Shown here in pieces: positions 1 to 13,700 of a DNA stretch of 64,000 bases. The stretch covers positions 14,637,001-14,701,000 of the forward strand of contig OY987272.1 in assembly GCA_963920665.1 (NCBI GenBank), given 5' to 3'. Source of the DNA: Straminergon stramineum. Lineage: Eukaryota; Streptophyta; Bryopsida; Hypnales; Calliergonaceae. The notes below the pieces were generated by a model. That model did not search any database, was not told the origin of the DNA, and saw nothing but the letters and a program-made list of their open reading frames with translations. The position numbers and the translations under genes are program-made. Position 1 is the first letter of the stretch, and the number at the start of each line of letters is the position of its first letter.

Positions 1-2335
1 CATGTTTTCTTGTGAGTTGTGACGTCCCAAAAAACATAGACTACGACATTAGCAAGTAGTTCCATTTTGACTTGTGGTAAGTTTGTAAAATTACTATGGT
101 CTATGATAAAACTTTGACCATATATGAAAAATTTAGGGAAAAGGCAAACATGTGGCATACTTTGTGAAAAAGGAAAATGGATGGATGTGCATTATGGATG
201 AAAAGAGTTGGTTTTTATAAATGTGGGGTAGTAGGAAGTGACACAATCCATACGGGATATGGAAAACAAGAATTGGTTTTCATGTAAGATGTCTCCAAAA
301 ACATCAAGATGTTTGAAATAACTTCCAAATGTCTAAAACTACATGTAGACATGTAAAACAACATTGACATGTATAGTGATCAAGTTCCCATATTCTAATT
401 ATCCCATATCTTTTGTCTTACCATGGACGGAGAATGGATATAAATATGACCCTTTTAACCTTCATTCTCACTAACTTTCAAAGAAGTAATTTGTTCATTT
501 TACCATCAAAAAATCTCTTGATAGTAGATGGTAAGTTTTTGTAATTTATTTTTAATTCAATAATTTTTTGGTTCATTTTCTTTTCTTTTATATAATTATT
601 TTTTATTGATCTTGCCTTATGATTAGGGTATGCACTAGTTGATGTCTTCCAAAATATTTAGTTTGACATCTCAAAAGCAACATCAAAATTTTTTAACAAC
701 ATAAAAGTTTGTTGACAAGGCATGCCACGCCACTTTTCCTACCACCATGTCAGATGCCACATCATGTGCCACATTGGAATCAGGCTTGAAGGAAAAAAAA
801 TCATGTGGCTCTCATTGCCGATGTGGTGCTTACATGGCATCCACATGGCGCATTTGAGGGAGCTTGAAAGACCATGTTATTTGTGATGTTAGAAAAAATC
901 AAGCTCAAAATGGATGGTTTTTTCCACATTTTGGCTTGTTCAATTATAAAGAATTTTAGATGGCATCAACATTGATTTTGTCAACATCAACTTCGACACC
1001 GTCACGCATTTTTCTAGACATCCAAAAACATCATGTTTTCTTACACTGAAAAGTGCTAATTGACAAAGAATCACAAACTCTAGCTACAAGAAAAACATCA
1101 CGGTACATCGATTGCACCTCATCATAATTTTTGAGAGGAGATCATCGAAATTCATGGATAAAATTGTCAAGAAAGGTTGGACGTTGGAACCCATTGACAT
1201 TGAATGCAGAGAACATCTTCAAAGTCAAATGCACTAGAGTTGATAGTAGGATGACCGATGTTTAATGTACCAGAGCTAGTTGAAGATTTTGAGAAAATTG
1301 TCATTTTTGCTACTTTTTTTCAACATGTTGAGCTTGACTTCTAACTTCTAACTTCCAAACTTTTAAGCCTACTAGGATTGACTAAAGGCTACAACAGTTA
1401 TGCATTTTCATCCAAATAGGAGCACTTTTCAAGTTAATCTAGTGCTTTCCAAGAAACCTCTAATTTATTTTGAGATAGAGGGAGTATGATGTATGGTATA
1501 TTGTTGTAGAACTTTGAATGTACCCATATGCAACTATAGAATGACTATTCCTTGTGCAATTGTCATTACTCTCCTTTGTGCACACATTGTTGCAACTTGA
1601 AAATGATAGGAAAATGATTTCTCACATCCTTGGTGAGTGACTTGACCCCTAAATCCACATCACTTCAGAATGACTTGCCATGTTTTAGTCCATCTAAACA
1701 GTGCAAAGACTCCATCATAACTTCTAAATGACTACATAATGACTTTTGACATGGCTATCCACGTCAAATGTATAATAGATTTGTCGTAACTTAAAAATGA
1801 CTTGTAAATGATTGGCCACATAGGTGTCCAGGTAGGACAGAAGGAAGAAGCACTTTCCACATGGCATCACAACAACCATTTCTTGAGGTCAAACTTTCTT
1901 ATTCTATTCAACGATAATTGTCTTTGATCCATTTATACATCCACGGTATAAACTACTGGTGATAATAAACTAGGAAGTCATTTGAAAACGATTTGTGAAC
2001 AAGGACTTCAAGGCCCCAAAGTCATTTAGCAATCAAATGTGTCTAGAATGACTGCTATGAAGTCAATCTTTGAATACATTTATGTGATCAATTTTTGTAG
2101 TAAGGAAAATTCAGAAATTTTCACCATGTAGATTGAAGATATTTGCATCTAAAATTGAAAGTAAAGAAATGTTTTCCTTGAACCTATTGTTATCAAATTA
2201 GATTTTAAGACTTTGAATATTCTCAACTTCAAAAAAAATTCTAAGTAGATTTTGAATTAAAATTTTTATATGTTGAAGAATTGAGTTGAGAATATTGTAT
2301 AAAAAATGAACAAGAGAAAAATTTGATTTTCATTC
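1..2335. other. AT-rich intergenic DNA, no gene recognised
   Basis: No exon with recognisable protein similarity was found on either strand. The stretch is AT-rich with many short stops. Around 620-1010 there are repeated CATGTGGC/GCCACATG-type words in both orientations, which suggests an old inverted-repeat element, but I could not fix its ends. Confidence 0.5.
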
Positions 2336-3260
2336 TTAACCCCTAAAGTTTCTTGACTATGTTTTCACCAAAAACATTCTAAAACTGCCATTTTTAGCAC
2401 AAGTACCAAATTTAAGAATTTTTTTTGAATAGATGTAACCATAGGATCTTGTAGTAATTTGTTTTGAAAATATGTGTAAAAAATTTCAGAAATTTCCACC
2501 ATGTGGATTGCAAGATATTAACATTTGAAGTGACAAAAATCAATTTTTTTCCCTTTCAAAAAATTGGGTAGTAAAACATCACATTCATATGAAAAAATGC
2601 CCCAAATGGTGGTGCATCTTTGGATTCATTCTTCAAGACAAGGTGGTTCTGTTCTTGAAAAATTTAGAATCATTTGGAATTGTACAACATATAGGAAAAG
2701 AATAGTAAGTCAGTAGAGAGAAGTAGAGAATAATTCAAAATACGAAATTGTCAAAAATTTAATTATGGAATTGAAAAATGCCAATCCCAACGGTAGTAAT
2801 GTTGTAATAAACAATCTACATCCTATGGTTTTATTTTTTTCAAAAAATATGAAAAATTGAGTTAAATAAAGGACTTCAAAGTTTATTTTAGAGTAGAGAT
2901 TCCATAACTACCCGCAATCTAAAATTCCTCATAACTTTCATCTCATTGATCAAAGTAGATTGATTGAAAAGCTTTCCTCATGTACATAACTCTAAAAAAC
3001 CAATTTCAAATTTTTATTTTTGAGAAAAGTGATTTTTTTAGATATGCCTAAGCTGCCTGAGTTGAGAAACAAACAACATTTTGCATCATAACTTTTCACT
3101 TGTATACTCAAATGAAATGAAATTTAGCATGTATGGAAGATATTCCTTGTCCACACCTTGTAAAAAAATTTCAGCCTAAATAATTCAAATCTCTACTCCT
3201 ATGTACCTGCCCCAAAAAATTATGTTGCCAAAAAGACATGGCCGGTCCTTTAGGGGTTAA
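2336..3260. mobile_element. TTAA-bounded element A1 (about 925 bp)
   Basis: The element opens with TTAACCCCTAAAG and closes with CTTTAGGGGTTAA, so it has terminal inverted repeats with TTAA at both outer edges. The interior matches element A2 (18059-18987) along its whole length, including shared phrases such as ACAAGTACCAAATTT and GCATAACTTTT-like runs. No open reading frame of useful length is present, so it is non-autonomous. A TTAA target with CCC next to it is the arrangement known for piggyBac elements; Kolobok also uses TTAA. Confidence 0.8.
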
Positions 3261-3429
3261 GAAAATCGTTAAGTAGAAGAAAGTATCAAGTAGAAGGAAA
3301 AACTAAATCATCAATTATATCTCTAAGATGGATTTGCAAATTTAAAACACACTAATTGCAATGGTGAGATTTTTCTAGAAAGAAAATTATAACATGCAAA
3401 ATTTGTTTATTTGAAAAAAATTGCAAAAA

Positions 3430-3780
3430 TTGAGTTAAAAAATTGATCCTATATGTTATTTTTTGAAGATGTTATGATTTCCCCAAAATAAGATTCTCCA
3501 TAAATTTCTCATCATTAGTCTAAATAGAATGAATCAAAGATTTCAATGTAGAAAAAAAATCTTTTTTTATAATAGATAAAAAAATTTTAAATTTTATTTT
3601 GAGTTTCTACAATTTTTTTGTATTGTCTAGTGACCTCCATTTTGATCTTGGCATGGCATAACTTTTGCTTCCAAACCTTGATTGAAATAATAATTATATT
3701 CCCCCAAAGTTAATGAGTTTTTTTTTTCCCCAAAAAATTAAAAAAAGCATGCCTAGAAATTGAAATCATGGGGACTTGCT
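3430..3780. repeat. Decayed copy related to element F
   Basis: The stretch runs parallel to the right half of the element at 51739-52324. Shared landmarks in the same order are GCATAACTTTTGCT, an ATTATATTCCC block and a run ending in AAAAAATT. Terminal inverted repeats are not recognisable, so it is a truncated or decayed copy. Confidence 0.5.
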
Positions 3781-4467
3781 CCAACCTTCAAGACACAAGG
3801 AAGGTAGCAAGCTTTACCCGATGCACCAAAGGGCAAAGTGTATTACATTCCCTCATTACACTATTTGTAAAAGGATAAAATGAGTTCAATATGTGGTAAA
3901 GTACAAATTCAACAAACACAAAACACATGAAGAAGGAAATTCTTGTATCTTTCCCACATAGTAATATATTTGCAAAAAAATGTGATTTTACAATGTGATT
4001 CTTTGTTGAGGACATTATCCCATAAGCATTGTCCTTGGTGAAACTCCATGAAGTATAATATTCAAGTCCCTCTACTATTCTTCCACAATGTATACTTCAT
4101 TTGAAGAAGTCTACATTGTTTTCTATAGTATTATGTATATTGTACGATATGTTCTTCTATTGTATTATATTATGTAGTATCATATACAATAACATATATT
4201 TGTATACTATACAATAATGTAGACATTACACATAAATTCCATTAGAAGAAAACTAAAAGACTAAAATTATCATATGCCACGATAAATTATGCCTAATAAA
4301 AAAATTAGAAAATTGGCTTGGTCATGTGTAGGGTAAGACATCATGAGGTTGAAAGTTGATCATGAATTCATCCAACTTTAAAATGTGAATGAGGACAATG
4401 TGAAATATATCCCATTACATTAGTTGCAACTATACACATGAGTAGGTACATTCAATTTTAAGTCCTC

Positions 4468-4952
4468 TTAAATCCTAAAAGTCCATGCATGTTTTTCAAA
4501 AGAAATTGACAAAAGGTGTCATTTTTAGTATAATGAACAAAATTAAAAATAAAATAAAAATTGACCTTCTATTGTAAAAAAGTGTCATAAACTATTACAG
4601 AAATGTGTGGAAAAAAATTTAGACCATTGACAACATGGATTGAAAGACTATAACATTTGGAGTGAGATTTTTTTTTCATTTTTTGAAAGAGAGGGTCAAC
4701 AAAATTTGAGCCCTTTTGGAGTCAAACTTTTACTTGTAATGAATTTGACTCTCTCCACCAGCATTCAAGAGGGCAGCATAACTTTTGATCCAAGCATTTA
4801 AATCTTTTTTTTTAAATAATTCTCATGAAGGGGGCATCCAAGTGTTTCCATCTTGAGTCAATTTTGGGAACATCCATTAAAAAGTGACTTTGCATGACCC
4901 AACTTAAGTTTTCAAGTGTTTGTTTAATTGACACTTCGCCCTTTAGGATTAA
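4468..4952. mobile_element. Degenerate TTAA-bounded element (about 485 bp)
   Basis: The left edge reads TTAAATCCTAAAAGTCC and the right edge CCCTTTAGGATTAA. As inverted repeats they match apart from a few changes. The interior carries the same landmarks as families A and F, including a phrase like GATTGAAAGACTATAACATT. No coding capacity is visible. Confidence 0.5.
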
Positions 4953-5652
4953 AGTTTTGGATTCTTTCCTAATCCATCTTGTAACTTAAAGAAAAAATTG
5001 AACATAACAAAGCAATAAACCCGATATGGGCATATGGCTTCCTTGAATTTGAATTTGATAATTTATTTTCTTAAATTTTATTGTGTAGAATACTTTGGTA
5101 ATTTTGCTTTTCTTGTGATAATTGAAAAAGACCAAATGCTCTAAGTTTGAAAAACAAATGAAGGCATGCATGCCCCAAGTATACAAAATCTTAGATTTTT
5201 CATCCATTTAAATGTTTGTAGATTCTTTTGTCTATTTTCTTACATTTGTATGGTAAAGATTTTATTAACTTCTATCTTTACAAATATTATTTTGTTCAAA
5301 GGGCACAAATTTGTTTGATCTCAAAAAATAACTTTTTGAGTCTTAAAGGTTGGACCTTCAGTAATAACTTGAATAAATAACTAAAATAAAAATATTTAGA
5401 AATTTTCTTCATTTAGATTTAAAATTTAAAATTTAAAGAAAATAAGTAACTAAAAAATCTACAAACATTCAATTTGTAATCAAATTTAGGAAGAATTTTT
5501 AATTTCTAGCTTTGAATAAAAGTTATAAAATATTGATTAGTCTAGTAGTAGATTTAACTATATAGAGATAATCTCAATAGATCATATTTTGAAAACTTTT
5601 CTTTGATTTTTATCCTTAAATTATTATTCTAAATTGAAATTTATAATATAGC

Positions 5653-6240
5653 TTAACCCCTAAAGGACCAAACTGTATTTTTTGGCAACCTAGCACTTCT
5701 AGGCAACTCACTAAGAACTAAATTCTCATATTTTTCTTTGAAATTTTCAAACAACTTGTGGTCAAGGAGTAGCTTTGAGGTGCAACAATTTTCATAACTT
5801 TTGACAATATGCTTAAAAATTTATTGTATCATATGTGGATTCCATTGCTTCCCATATAGCTCAATAGATGAATCTCTTAAGAAATAAAAAGTTGAACTTG
5901 GTTTCCTAGATTTTAATGTATGTAGAAAGCTCTCAATCATTCCATTTTAATTGAAAAGATGAAAGTTATGAGGTTTTTTAGATTGCGGGCAGTTATCAAA
6001 TCTCTACTTAAAATATACTTGAAGTCCTCTACATAATTCAATTTTCAATATTTATGGAAAAAAAAAAGTGTTGGATGTAGATTATGTTTTACAAATTTAC
6101 AACCATTGGGTCATTGGGAATGATTGGAATTTTTCAAGTCCATGACAAAATTCTTTAGAATTTAGTATTTTGAATCATACTCTATTTTTTTCTACTTATT
6201 ATTATTTATTAAGTATGAGTGTGAAAATTCTTTTGTTAAA
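5653..6240. mobile_element. Truncated reverse copy of element A (A3)
   Basis: It starts TTAACCCCTAAAGGACCA and then reads as the reverse complement of the right-hand part of A1 and A2, including the block with GATTGCGGGCAGT. The partner end with GGGGTTAA is not found downstream, so the copy is truncated at about 6.2 kb. The boundary there is approximate. Confidence 0.6.
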
Positions 6241-7788
6241 AATTTAGATATGTATTTCCAAATTATTTCTTCAATATATTATGGAAAGTAAAAATTTGTA
6301 GGATCTACACATTTTTGTGTAAAAAGTTCAAAAGATGAAACCTAACAATTTGTGAAGAGTTGAAAATGCTTCTTTCTGAAATCCAAGCATCATGATCTAG
6401 CAATTCGTAAGGTTTCTTATTCTGAAATTTTTGGAGGGTGTACTCTAACAAATTAACTAAAGAATCCTATGGTTGGATTTGTTAATGAATAAATAGAGAT
6501 GAAACTTTTAGCCTTGCTTTGGGATTGAGTACCTTGAAGCACTTTTAGGCCTAAATTCCTATAAGGGTTCATAATTGTGGAAGTTCATACTACCCTTGCC
6601 CTTTGGTTTGTAAAGCATTAAATTAAATTTTTACCTTGAAAATGTGTTCTAAGGATATTTCGCGCAAAACAATGAAATGAAGCTTACTTTGTGTAGTTTG
6701 TATTACAATCTCAAATATTGAAAATTTACTAAATTAAATATTCATTGTAATTTTGAAGTTTGGAGCATTAGTTTAGCTTGTTTTTTAAAATATAGAATGA
6801 AATAAATTTTTATGAGAATATATTATTTACTATTATATATGCCAATGATAAAATTATTGAATGAAGTTTGCATTTTGTATGAATTTTCTTCTTTCTTTTC
6901 AAAAATTCATAGCAATTTTAAATTGTCACCCAAAGACTTACAAATATGATAGCGTTACAGAAAATTACTTGATTACATCTTTGAAAAATAGAACATTCTT
7001 ATTTTCATTGAACCCCTAAATGTCCAAAATGTTACAAGATGTAACACAAATTTTTCATAAAATATTTCTTCTTCACCCTTTTTTTAATTTGCACCAAAAA
7101 ACAAGATGTAAATCTTTTGAAAGTAGATGGGATGCCTTTGCATTACCGTAGGAAAGAGGATCTCTTGGCACCCAACAACAATGTTTGTTGCCCCTAAGAC
7201 ATTTTCTCTAGCTATCACTCGAGTTAGGTCAACAAATGCATCCTACAATATTAATGGTAAATTGCACTTAATAATTTGGGAATATGCAAGGAATGGCCAA
7301 CTCTCATAGTGAAGGTATAGGTTGGAATCCTATTGCCTATATCAGCCAAGGATTTCACTCTAGGATCTTGTACATATACATTACATGTATATATCACTTG
7401 GTTTAATACATTGTAGTATATGTTGAGACCTAATTGTAGGATTTGTTTTGTTGTAAAAAATTAAACCATTTTCTATATGAACATAAAATAAATGAGTTAC
7501 AACAAAAATCCAATAAACTCCTATTTATGAATAGTTCTAATATGTGACAAACTTGACTGAGAAAGTGAGAAGACGACCTTGGTCTTTATGACCAACCTTG
7601 GGTCACTTGTGTAGTCATTTAGAGGCATTAAAACAAGTGTACCTTGTTGGTCAATTTATTGTATTTGAGGTGGACAAATGCAGAATACTCTGACTCTGCC
7701 ATGTACTGTAGAGAACATCTTTTAACTTGATTTACATACTTTATGTGACCCCATAGCACAGGGCATATATAGCAAAAGTGAACTAATT
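6241..7788. other. Intergenic DNA downstream of ELP2
   Basis: No gene was recognised. The part near 7.6-7.79 kb lies just beyond the ELP2 stop codon and probably holds its 3' untranslated region. A single TTAA-family-like end word (ACCCCTAAATGTCC) occurs near 7013 without a partner. Confidence 0.5.
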
Positions 7789-10700
7789 TCACCTGATGTG
7801 TACATTGTATATCCTAACAGTATGGTCAGCTCCACATGAAGCCAACTGCAACGTCTCTAATTCTAGGCTACTATTTTTCAACTCGGTTTCTTTCTGTCCA
7901 GGAGACGTGGATAGGCCTCTCCAACAAAGACGGTGAATCATAGCTGCATGACACGCAAATGTATCCACTTTGGAGCAAAATGACATATTTAGCTTTCCAG
8001 ACTCTTGCTGATAATTTCCCCTCCACAATTCAAGGGAACCATCTTCTTTCCCAATTGCAAGCATGTAGAGCGAAGTAAATGGGGCCCAGGCCAAAGCGGT
8101 TACGCTGCATTTAAAGGGAGGAAGTGCTGTTATGAGCCTCACTTGAAAATTCTCATCACTTGTTTCCAAAACTTCCCAGACTTTCACAGCTCGGTCCCGT
8201 GACCCCGTGGCGAAAAAACGCGAGCAGGGACTCCACGAGCAAGCCCATATGATACGCTTGTGACTGTCCACTCTTGCTAGTAGCTTATGTTGTACATCTT
8301 CTTCAGTACCTATTCCATCAATAACAGTCTTAATTAAAGCGTTCAAACGGAACAAACGAATATGCAGTGTTCAAGTATCGTGGCCTAAATTGCCAAAAGT
8401 GGCCACAGACATATCTATACGAGTTATAAATCATTTGGAAAGCTTGAAATAGATTATTTACGAAGCCTCTACGAAGGTAATTGAATATATACCAATAGAA
8501 AGAAAAACTATGCCCCACGTTTTAGAATTGTTTACATACATTTTGGTAGTTACTATGATTGGTTGTTAGCTTCCAAGGTGTACTTGTTATTTCTATTTTC
8601 AGCAATTTCGAGGTTAAGTGCCTAAATGGCCAGCAGTGGTTGCCTCCATATCTGTAGGAATAGAAATGTTTCATTTAGCAAGCTTCAAGGAAGGAAAATA
8701 TACCAATACCCATAGAAGTAACGATGCCGTACGTATGTTTTTAGTATAAAGTATAATTCTGTTTTTCGTTCTGAAAGATGGAAATTCCGTCTATGACAAT
8801 CCCCTAAAGATAAGATCAATTTCATACCTGAGTGTGTTAGACGAAACAGTGAGAAGTGGCGATCTCGGGAGACCGACAACAGAAATCGATTATCAGGAGA
8901 AAATTCCAACTGAGTCACTGTCAGCGTATGCGATTGCAGCCGTCCTGCTACCCTCCAGGAACTGACATGCCATAACCAAATTTCAGCCACGTTCATGGCT
9001 TGAGCCTGCACCACCAAGCCATCATCACAACTACTGTAGTCAATATCCAGAATTTCTTCATGTACAAACGATGCCAATTTTTTGGAAAAATCTATTAGGA
9101 GTGTCCGTGCAAGAAGAGGCCATTTGCAAACAAGATTTGCAAACTCTATGCAAGGGGTAGTATTTCTAGGACAAGATTCAGGGGTTTAGAATCGAGCTGG
9201 CCCAAAATAGAAAAGAAGAGGTGAAATATAAAGCTCCGATACACCCAAATTTCATATAACAATACTGGATCTTACTTGTCTGCTTGCCTACATCTGATCA
9301 CAAGAGTGGAATCCAGGGCTTGGGTCCCAGCTTTTTAATATCATTTTATTTTTCAGAAATAAGGCAAATTGTCGCTAAATTGTGTTCCATTTTAGTCGTT
9401 CAGTTTTTACTCCTACCATCAATGGTCCTACACATCCAATCCCAAACTAGTACACGTATCAAGCTAATCGATTAAAACCATGTGCAAGCCCATTTACCTT
9501 GCATGCTGTTGCAAGAAGCTGACCACCATGATCACAGCACATTGCAAAGAGCTCATTGCCATGACCATACAGCTTGTGTGCCTCAGGCCAGAGTGTGTGA
9601 TGAGCCAAGTGCTCCTCCAAAGGGGGCTCAGTAAGGATCATGGGCTTTGCTTCAGGTAATTCCTCCATCATAGGATCACCGCTTAGTTCTGCATCTCCTG
9701 TGTCTCTTCTCGCAGCTCCTGTACCTGGTGTGATAATTCCCCCAAATCACCTCCGCAACTTCAATTCCGCAGTAAGGTTTATTCAATTCTATTTCGGATG
9801 CGAAGAGGGTCATATTTGATACATTGGCATAATTTCACAAACTTGGCGCACTAAGAACCGGAGCAGTTCAAGATGCTTGTCTGGAACTGGCACGCATCAG
9901 AAACCTCATATCTCTATACCCCTTCCAGATTCTCAGGTCTTGGGAAAGGGTTCCCAACTAGGAAGCAGTGTGGCTTGCGACACATGTCTGGAACTGGAGC
10001 CGTTTGAGACTCTCATCTAAATTCTCAGATCTAAATCTGACCAAGATTTCCAAGCTCTAAGGTTTCACTTGGGAAACTAAAAACACATCTGGGCACTTGG
10101 AAGTCTTGATTTTCAGCCCTTGAAAGTCACATTTTGGCACACTGAAATTCCCCAAATAATGAATGAGGTTAAAGTCATATGAAAGCTTTACCTTGCGTAT
10201 AAATTGGCTTCTGAGATAAGCCAAGAGCAGACATGTTGGCACCTATGATTTGAACGTCCTCTCTCTTGAAACCGTCGACATCCGCAGTGCCTGTGAAAGC
10301 ATAAAGACTGTCTAGAAAAGCTCCAGGGGCTTCAAAAACTCTTGCAACTTTTTCGTCTGCTCCACTCACATAACGCTGGTTTCCGGGACCTTTGACCACT
10401 GCTATGCAATTGAGATCGTGCCCATGCACCTGAGGTCGCGCAATCTCATGCCAAGAAGGACTAAAGCCCGACTTGTCTCCGTCTCTTTCCCAGCAAGCGA
10501 AGACACGAGTTGTCTAACAAAACAGAAACACGGATTGATTAAGTGGTGGAGATTCCTATGATATTGTAATTCACATTGCAGAAAGCGGAATGTTAACTTG
10601 GTTCTCAGTGAAATTGGATTGAATCGAGACTTTCAAGACAGAATGATAGGGAGAACATCGTGGGAAGGCAAGATAAACATGATGCGATCCATGAGAAGCC

Positions 10701-13700
10701 CTACCAATGATTCATCAAGAGACGTAGTTATGATCATACGCTTGTACCTACATAGATACCTACATAGATAACTTAGATATTGCTTATGTCACCATCCAAA
10801 ATATTTACCTCACAACTTTCTTACAATTTCAATGAAATAAATTGGACGTCTTCCTATAATTGTCCTACTGAATTGTCATCTTTCGATTGCAAATCTCCCT
10901 GTGACTGGTGTCTGAAGATTAGGAGAAGTCTAATTCTAATGTTTGTAATATCACAAGATCAATAGAAAAAGTGCTGTTACGTAGTTACAAAGTGGTAATC
11001 ATTGCACGTAATTTGTTCTCTACAATCTGCTGAATGAACGAAAAAACACCAGAAAACATGAATCACCTGATCATGGCTTGCCGACAAAAGAAAGCGATCC
11101 AATTTGCCCCAAGATAAATCGACAACCGGCGCAGAGTGACCAGATGGAACAAGCTGGGGTCTCCAATCGTCTCCGATCTCCGACCACATATGAAGGGAGC
11201 CACTATATCCATGAGCCAGTATAGCGTTTCCCTGAGGACCCCATGCCCCACCATAGAAGCCTAAAGCCGTGTGCCCAAGCTCACCGACGGTAACGACATT
11301 CATCCAAATGCCTGACTTCAGATCCGGTTTCCAGATCATCATGGTCCTATCCATTGATGCTGACAGAACACACATTGATTGACAAGGAGTCCCATCAGTG
11401 TCAATCTCCTGCGGAGGCTGCCACTGCACAGAATACACCCAGTCTTCATGACCTACTAGTAAGGATTCCAAAGATACTTGCCACGAGTTACCATCAGCCT
11501 TGAAAATAGGCCCTTCTATATACATTTTCAGGCTTGGTAGAGTAGAAGTGTTCAAGTCAGTTGATGTAGCTCTTTTTGCAGAAATCTTCCACATGCGAAT
11601 GATCCGGTCCTGCGAAGAACTTGCCAGATATACTGCAAGGCCAGATTCTTCCTTGACAGGAAGGGAGAAATCGAGTGTTCGAATCCAGTCTTGGTGGCCC
11701 TTTAAGTGGCAGACTGGTTTAAACTACCACAAACATGAAACGACAAGTGTAAGTAAAAAATGGTATGACAAGTGTTCAGTATACAGAAAGCAGACTAGTG
11801 AGGTTGAGGACTCCAGAGTGTATCAAGTACCTGCCCCGTCACGACCCCGACATACAAGTGAACTTGACTGTCAAGTCCTCCCATGGCAATCAAATATGAG
11901 GTGGAACTGCCTGGTAGAGGCGAGAGTGTTACCGCCACCATAACTTTCGTGCCAACATTAATTATTTGAAGCAAGGTGATCTCACAAGCACCTGCCATCC
12001 ACGTTCATACAGTAGATTTCAAAGGATGAAACGCATTTGCAATGATGAAACATAAAAATTCGAGTTAATTACACAACGAGTGAACAAACAGCGTTCCTCA
12101 CTAAATTTGCAAATGTTCACGAATTCAATCATCAGTTCTGAAAACATGTTTAAAGTAAAACCAACACTGCGCCAAACTGGGAAAGGTTGTGACGCCACAA
12201 AAGACTAAATGGAGATTAAGATCTAACCCCACCCGTGCCAACCAAGTAGAGCCAAGTAGCTAACTAAAATTAGTTACTAAATGCCTGCACAGTCAGATAG
12301 CAAATTGGTGCCAAATCCCGCTAAATAACTTGTAATGAGTGTACATTCATTTCCACCAGTTTACTCCCCAATTTTGGACAATTGAACTAACTGTGCATAT
12401 ACAAATGCTCAGAAGTGCTATATCTGCCTCCAGCAACCAAGTAGTAGCAGTTAGCTAACTTGAAAGCCCAAGTCCTCGATAGTTACCAAGCACACAAAGG
12501 CCAGTTTAACTTCTAACTACATAATTGGCGCTGCTTGGTTAGTGCGAGAGGGGCCTTACTTTCAATTATTCTCAAAAGAGAGGGAGAAGCAAATTACCAC
12601 CGCTTAGCTTTGGTAAAGAAGCGTGCCATACACGCACTGTGCCATCAGAGGATGTTGACGCGAAGAGTGTCTCACATGATGTGAGCTGGTAGCCTGCTAT
12701 GCATGTCACCGCTTTATCATGTGCTCCTGGAACTTCTTTAGCTATCCTCCACTGTACGGGAAAAAATCAGCACAACGAAACGGGTCAGAAAAACGGTACA
12801 TGCTCATTGCAAAGCCAAGGTCAATAGCAGGGAAGGGACATGATGACAGAATGAACTACTCCTGTCTGGAAATATATTCCCAAATTGGGTCCAATAGCAT
12901 TTTGAGGAGGTCATATGGGGACTTTCTTTTATCCAGATCTTATATGTGTTTCCGTGAAACACATGCTATGCTCTTCATAGATTCTGGTGACATAAAATTT
13001 GTACTCATTCTAACATTCATTACAATAAAGGTATTTCAAAAGTCACGGTGTGTTGTGCTGACGGTCTTCTGTTGTGCTTGTACCCAATTTTGGTGCATAC
13101 AGCCAATTGAAGTCATTGTCCAAGTTTTTGATTTTGGACAGGAAACAACCAATGGCCAAGAAAACGAAGAACCACACACTTTAGCAACCAGTAAGGAGCG
13201 TTAAAGGTGCAATAATCTCTTCAGTCCTTCGTTTGGTGTAGGAGTTGCAAGATGGGACCAATATTTCAATCTGGGAAAAGGAGTCAACTAGAATAAATGC
13301 AACTATGAGTTGTTGTCATTCCAAGACAACACAAATTCTAGAATTTAAACGCAATCTAGAGAAAGACATGGCATGTGTTCAATGTGGGTCAACGAGGGGT
13401 TACGGAGGGAAGTTACAAACCAAAACACACCGTGACTTTTCAAATACCTCTAAAAAAGGCCGAGAGAATGATAGAAAAACATATGACCTTGTTCTCCGAA
13501 GGCAGGTAAGCCCAGGCGAAGATAACACCGTCAGCCCCTCCTGACAACAGGAACTTCTCCTCCATCTCGGTCTCATCTGCATAAGGAGAGGCGTATCACT
13601 TATGATGCCGCTCAAAGTGCTACAAATGAAAAAATCGCAGGCCTTGAGATCAAAAAGTTGCAGTATGAGAAGGAATTAAAAAATACCTGATTTTCCAAGT

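Noticed and set aside
11500..11943. 147-codon plus-strand frame
   Set aside because: It is antisense to two confirmed ELP2 exons.
12719..13544. Plus-strand frames inside ELP2 intron 3
   Set aside because: They overlap an ELP2 exon in antisense and a MITE-like element, and resemble nothing known.
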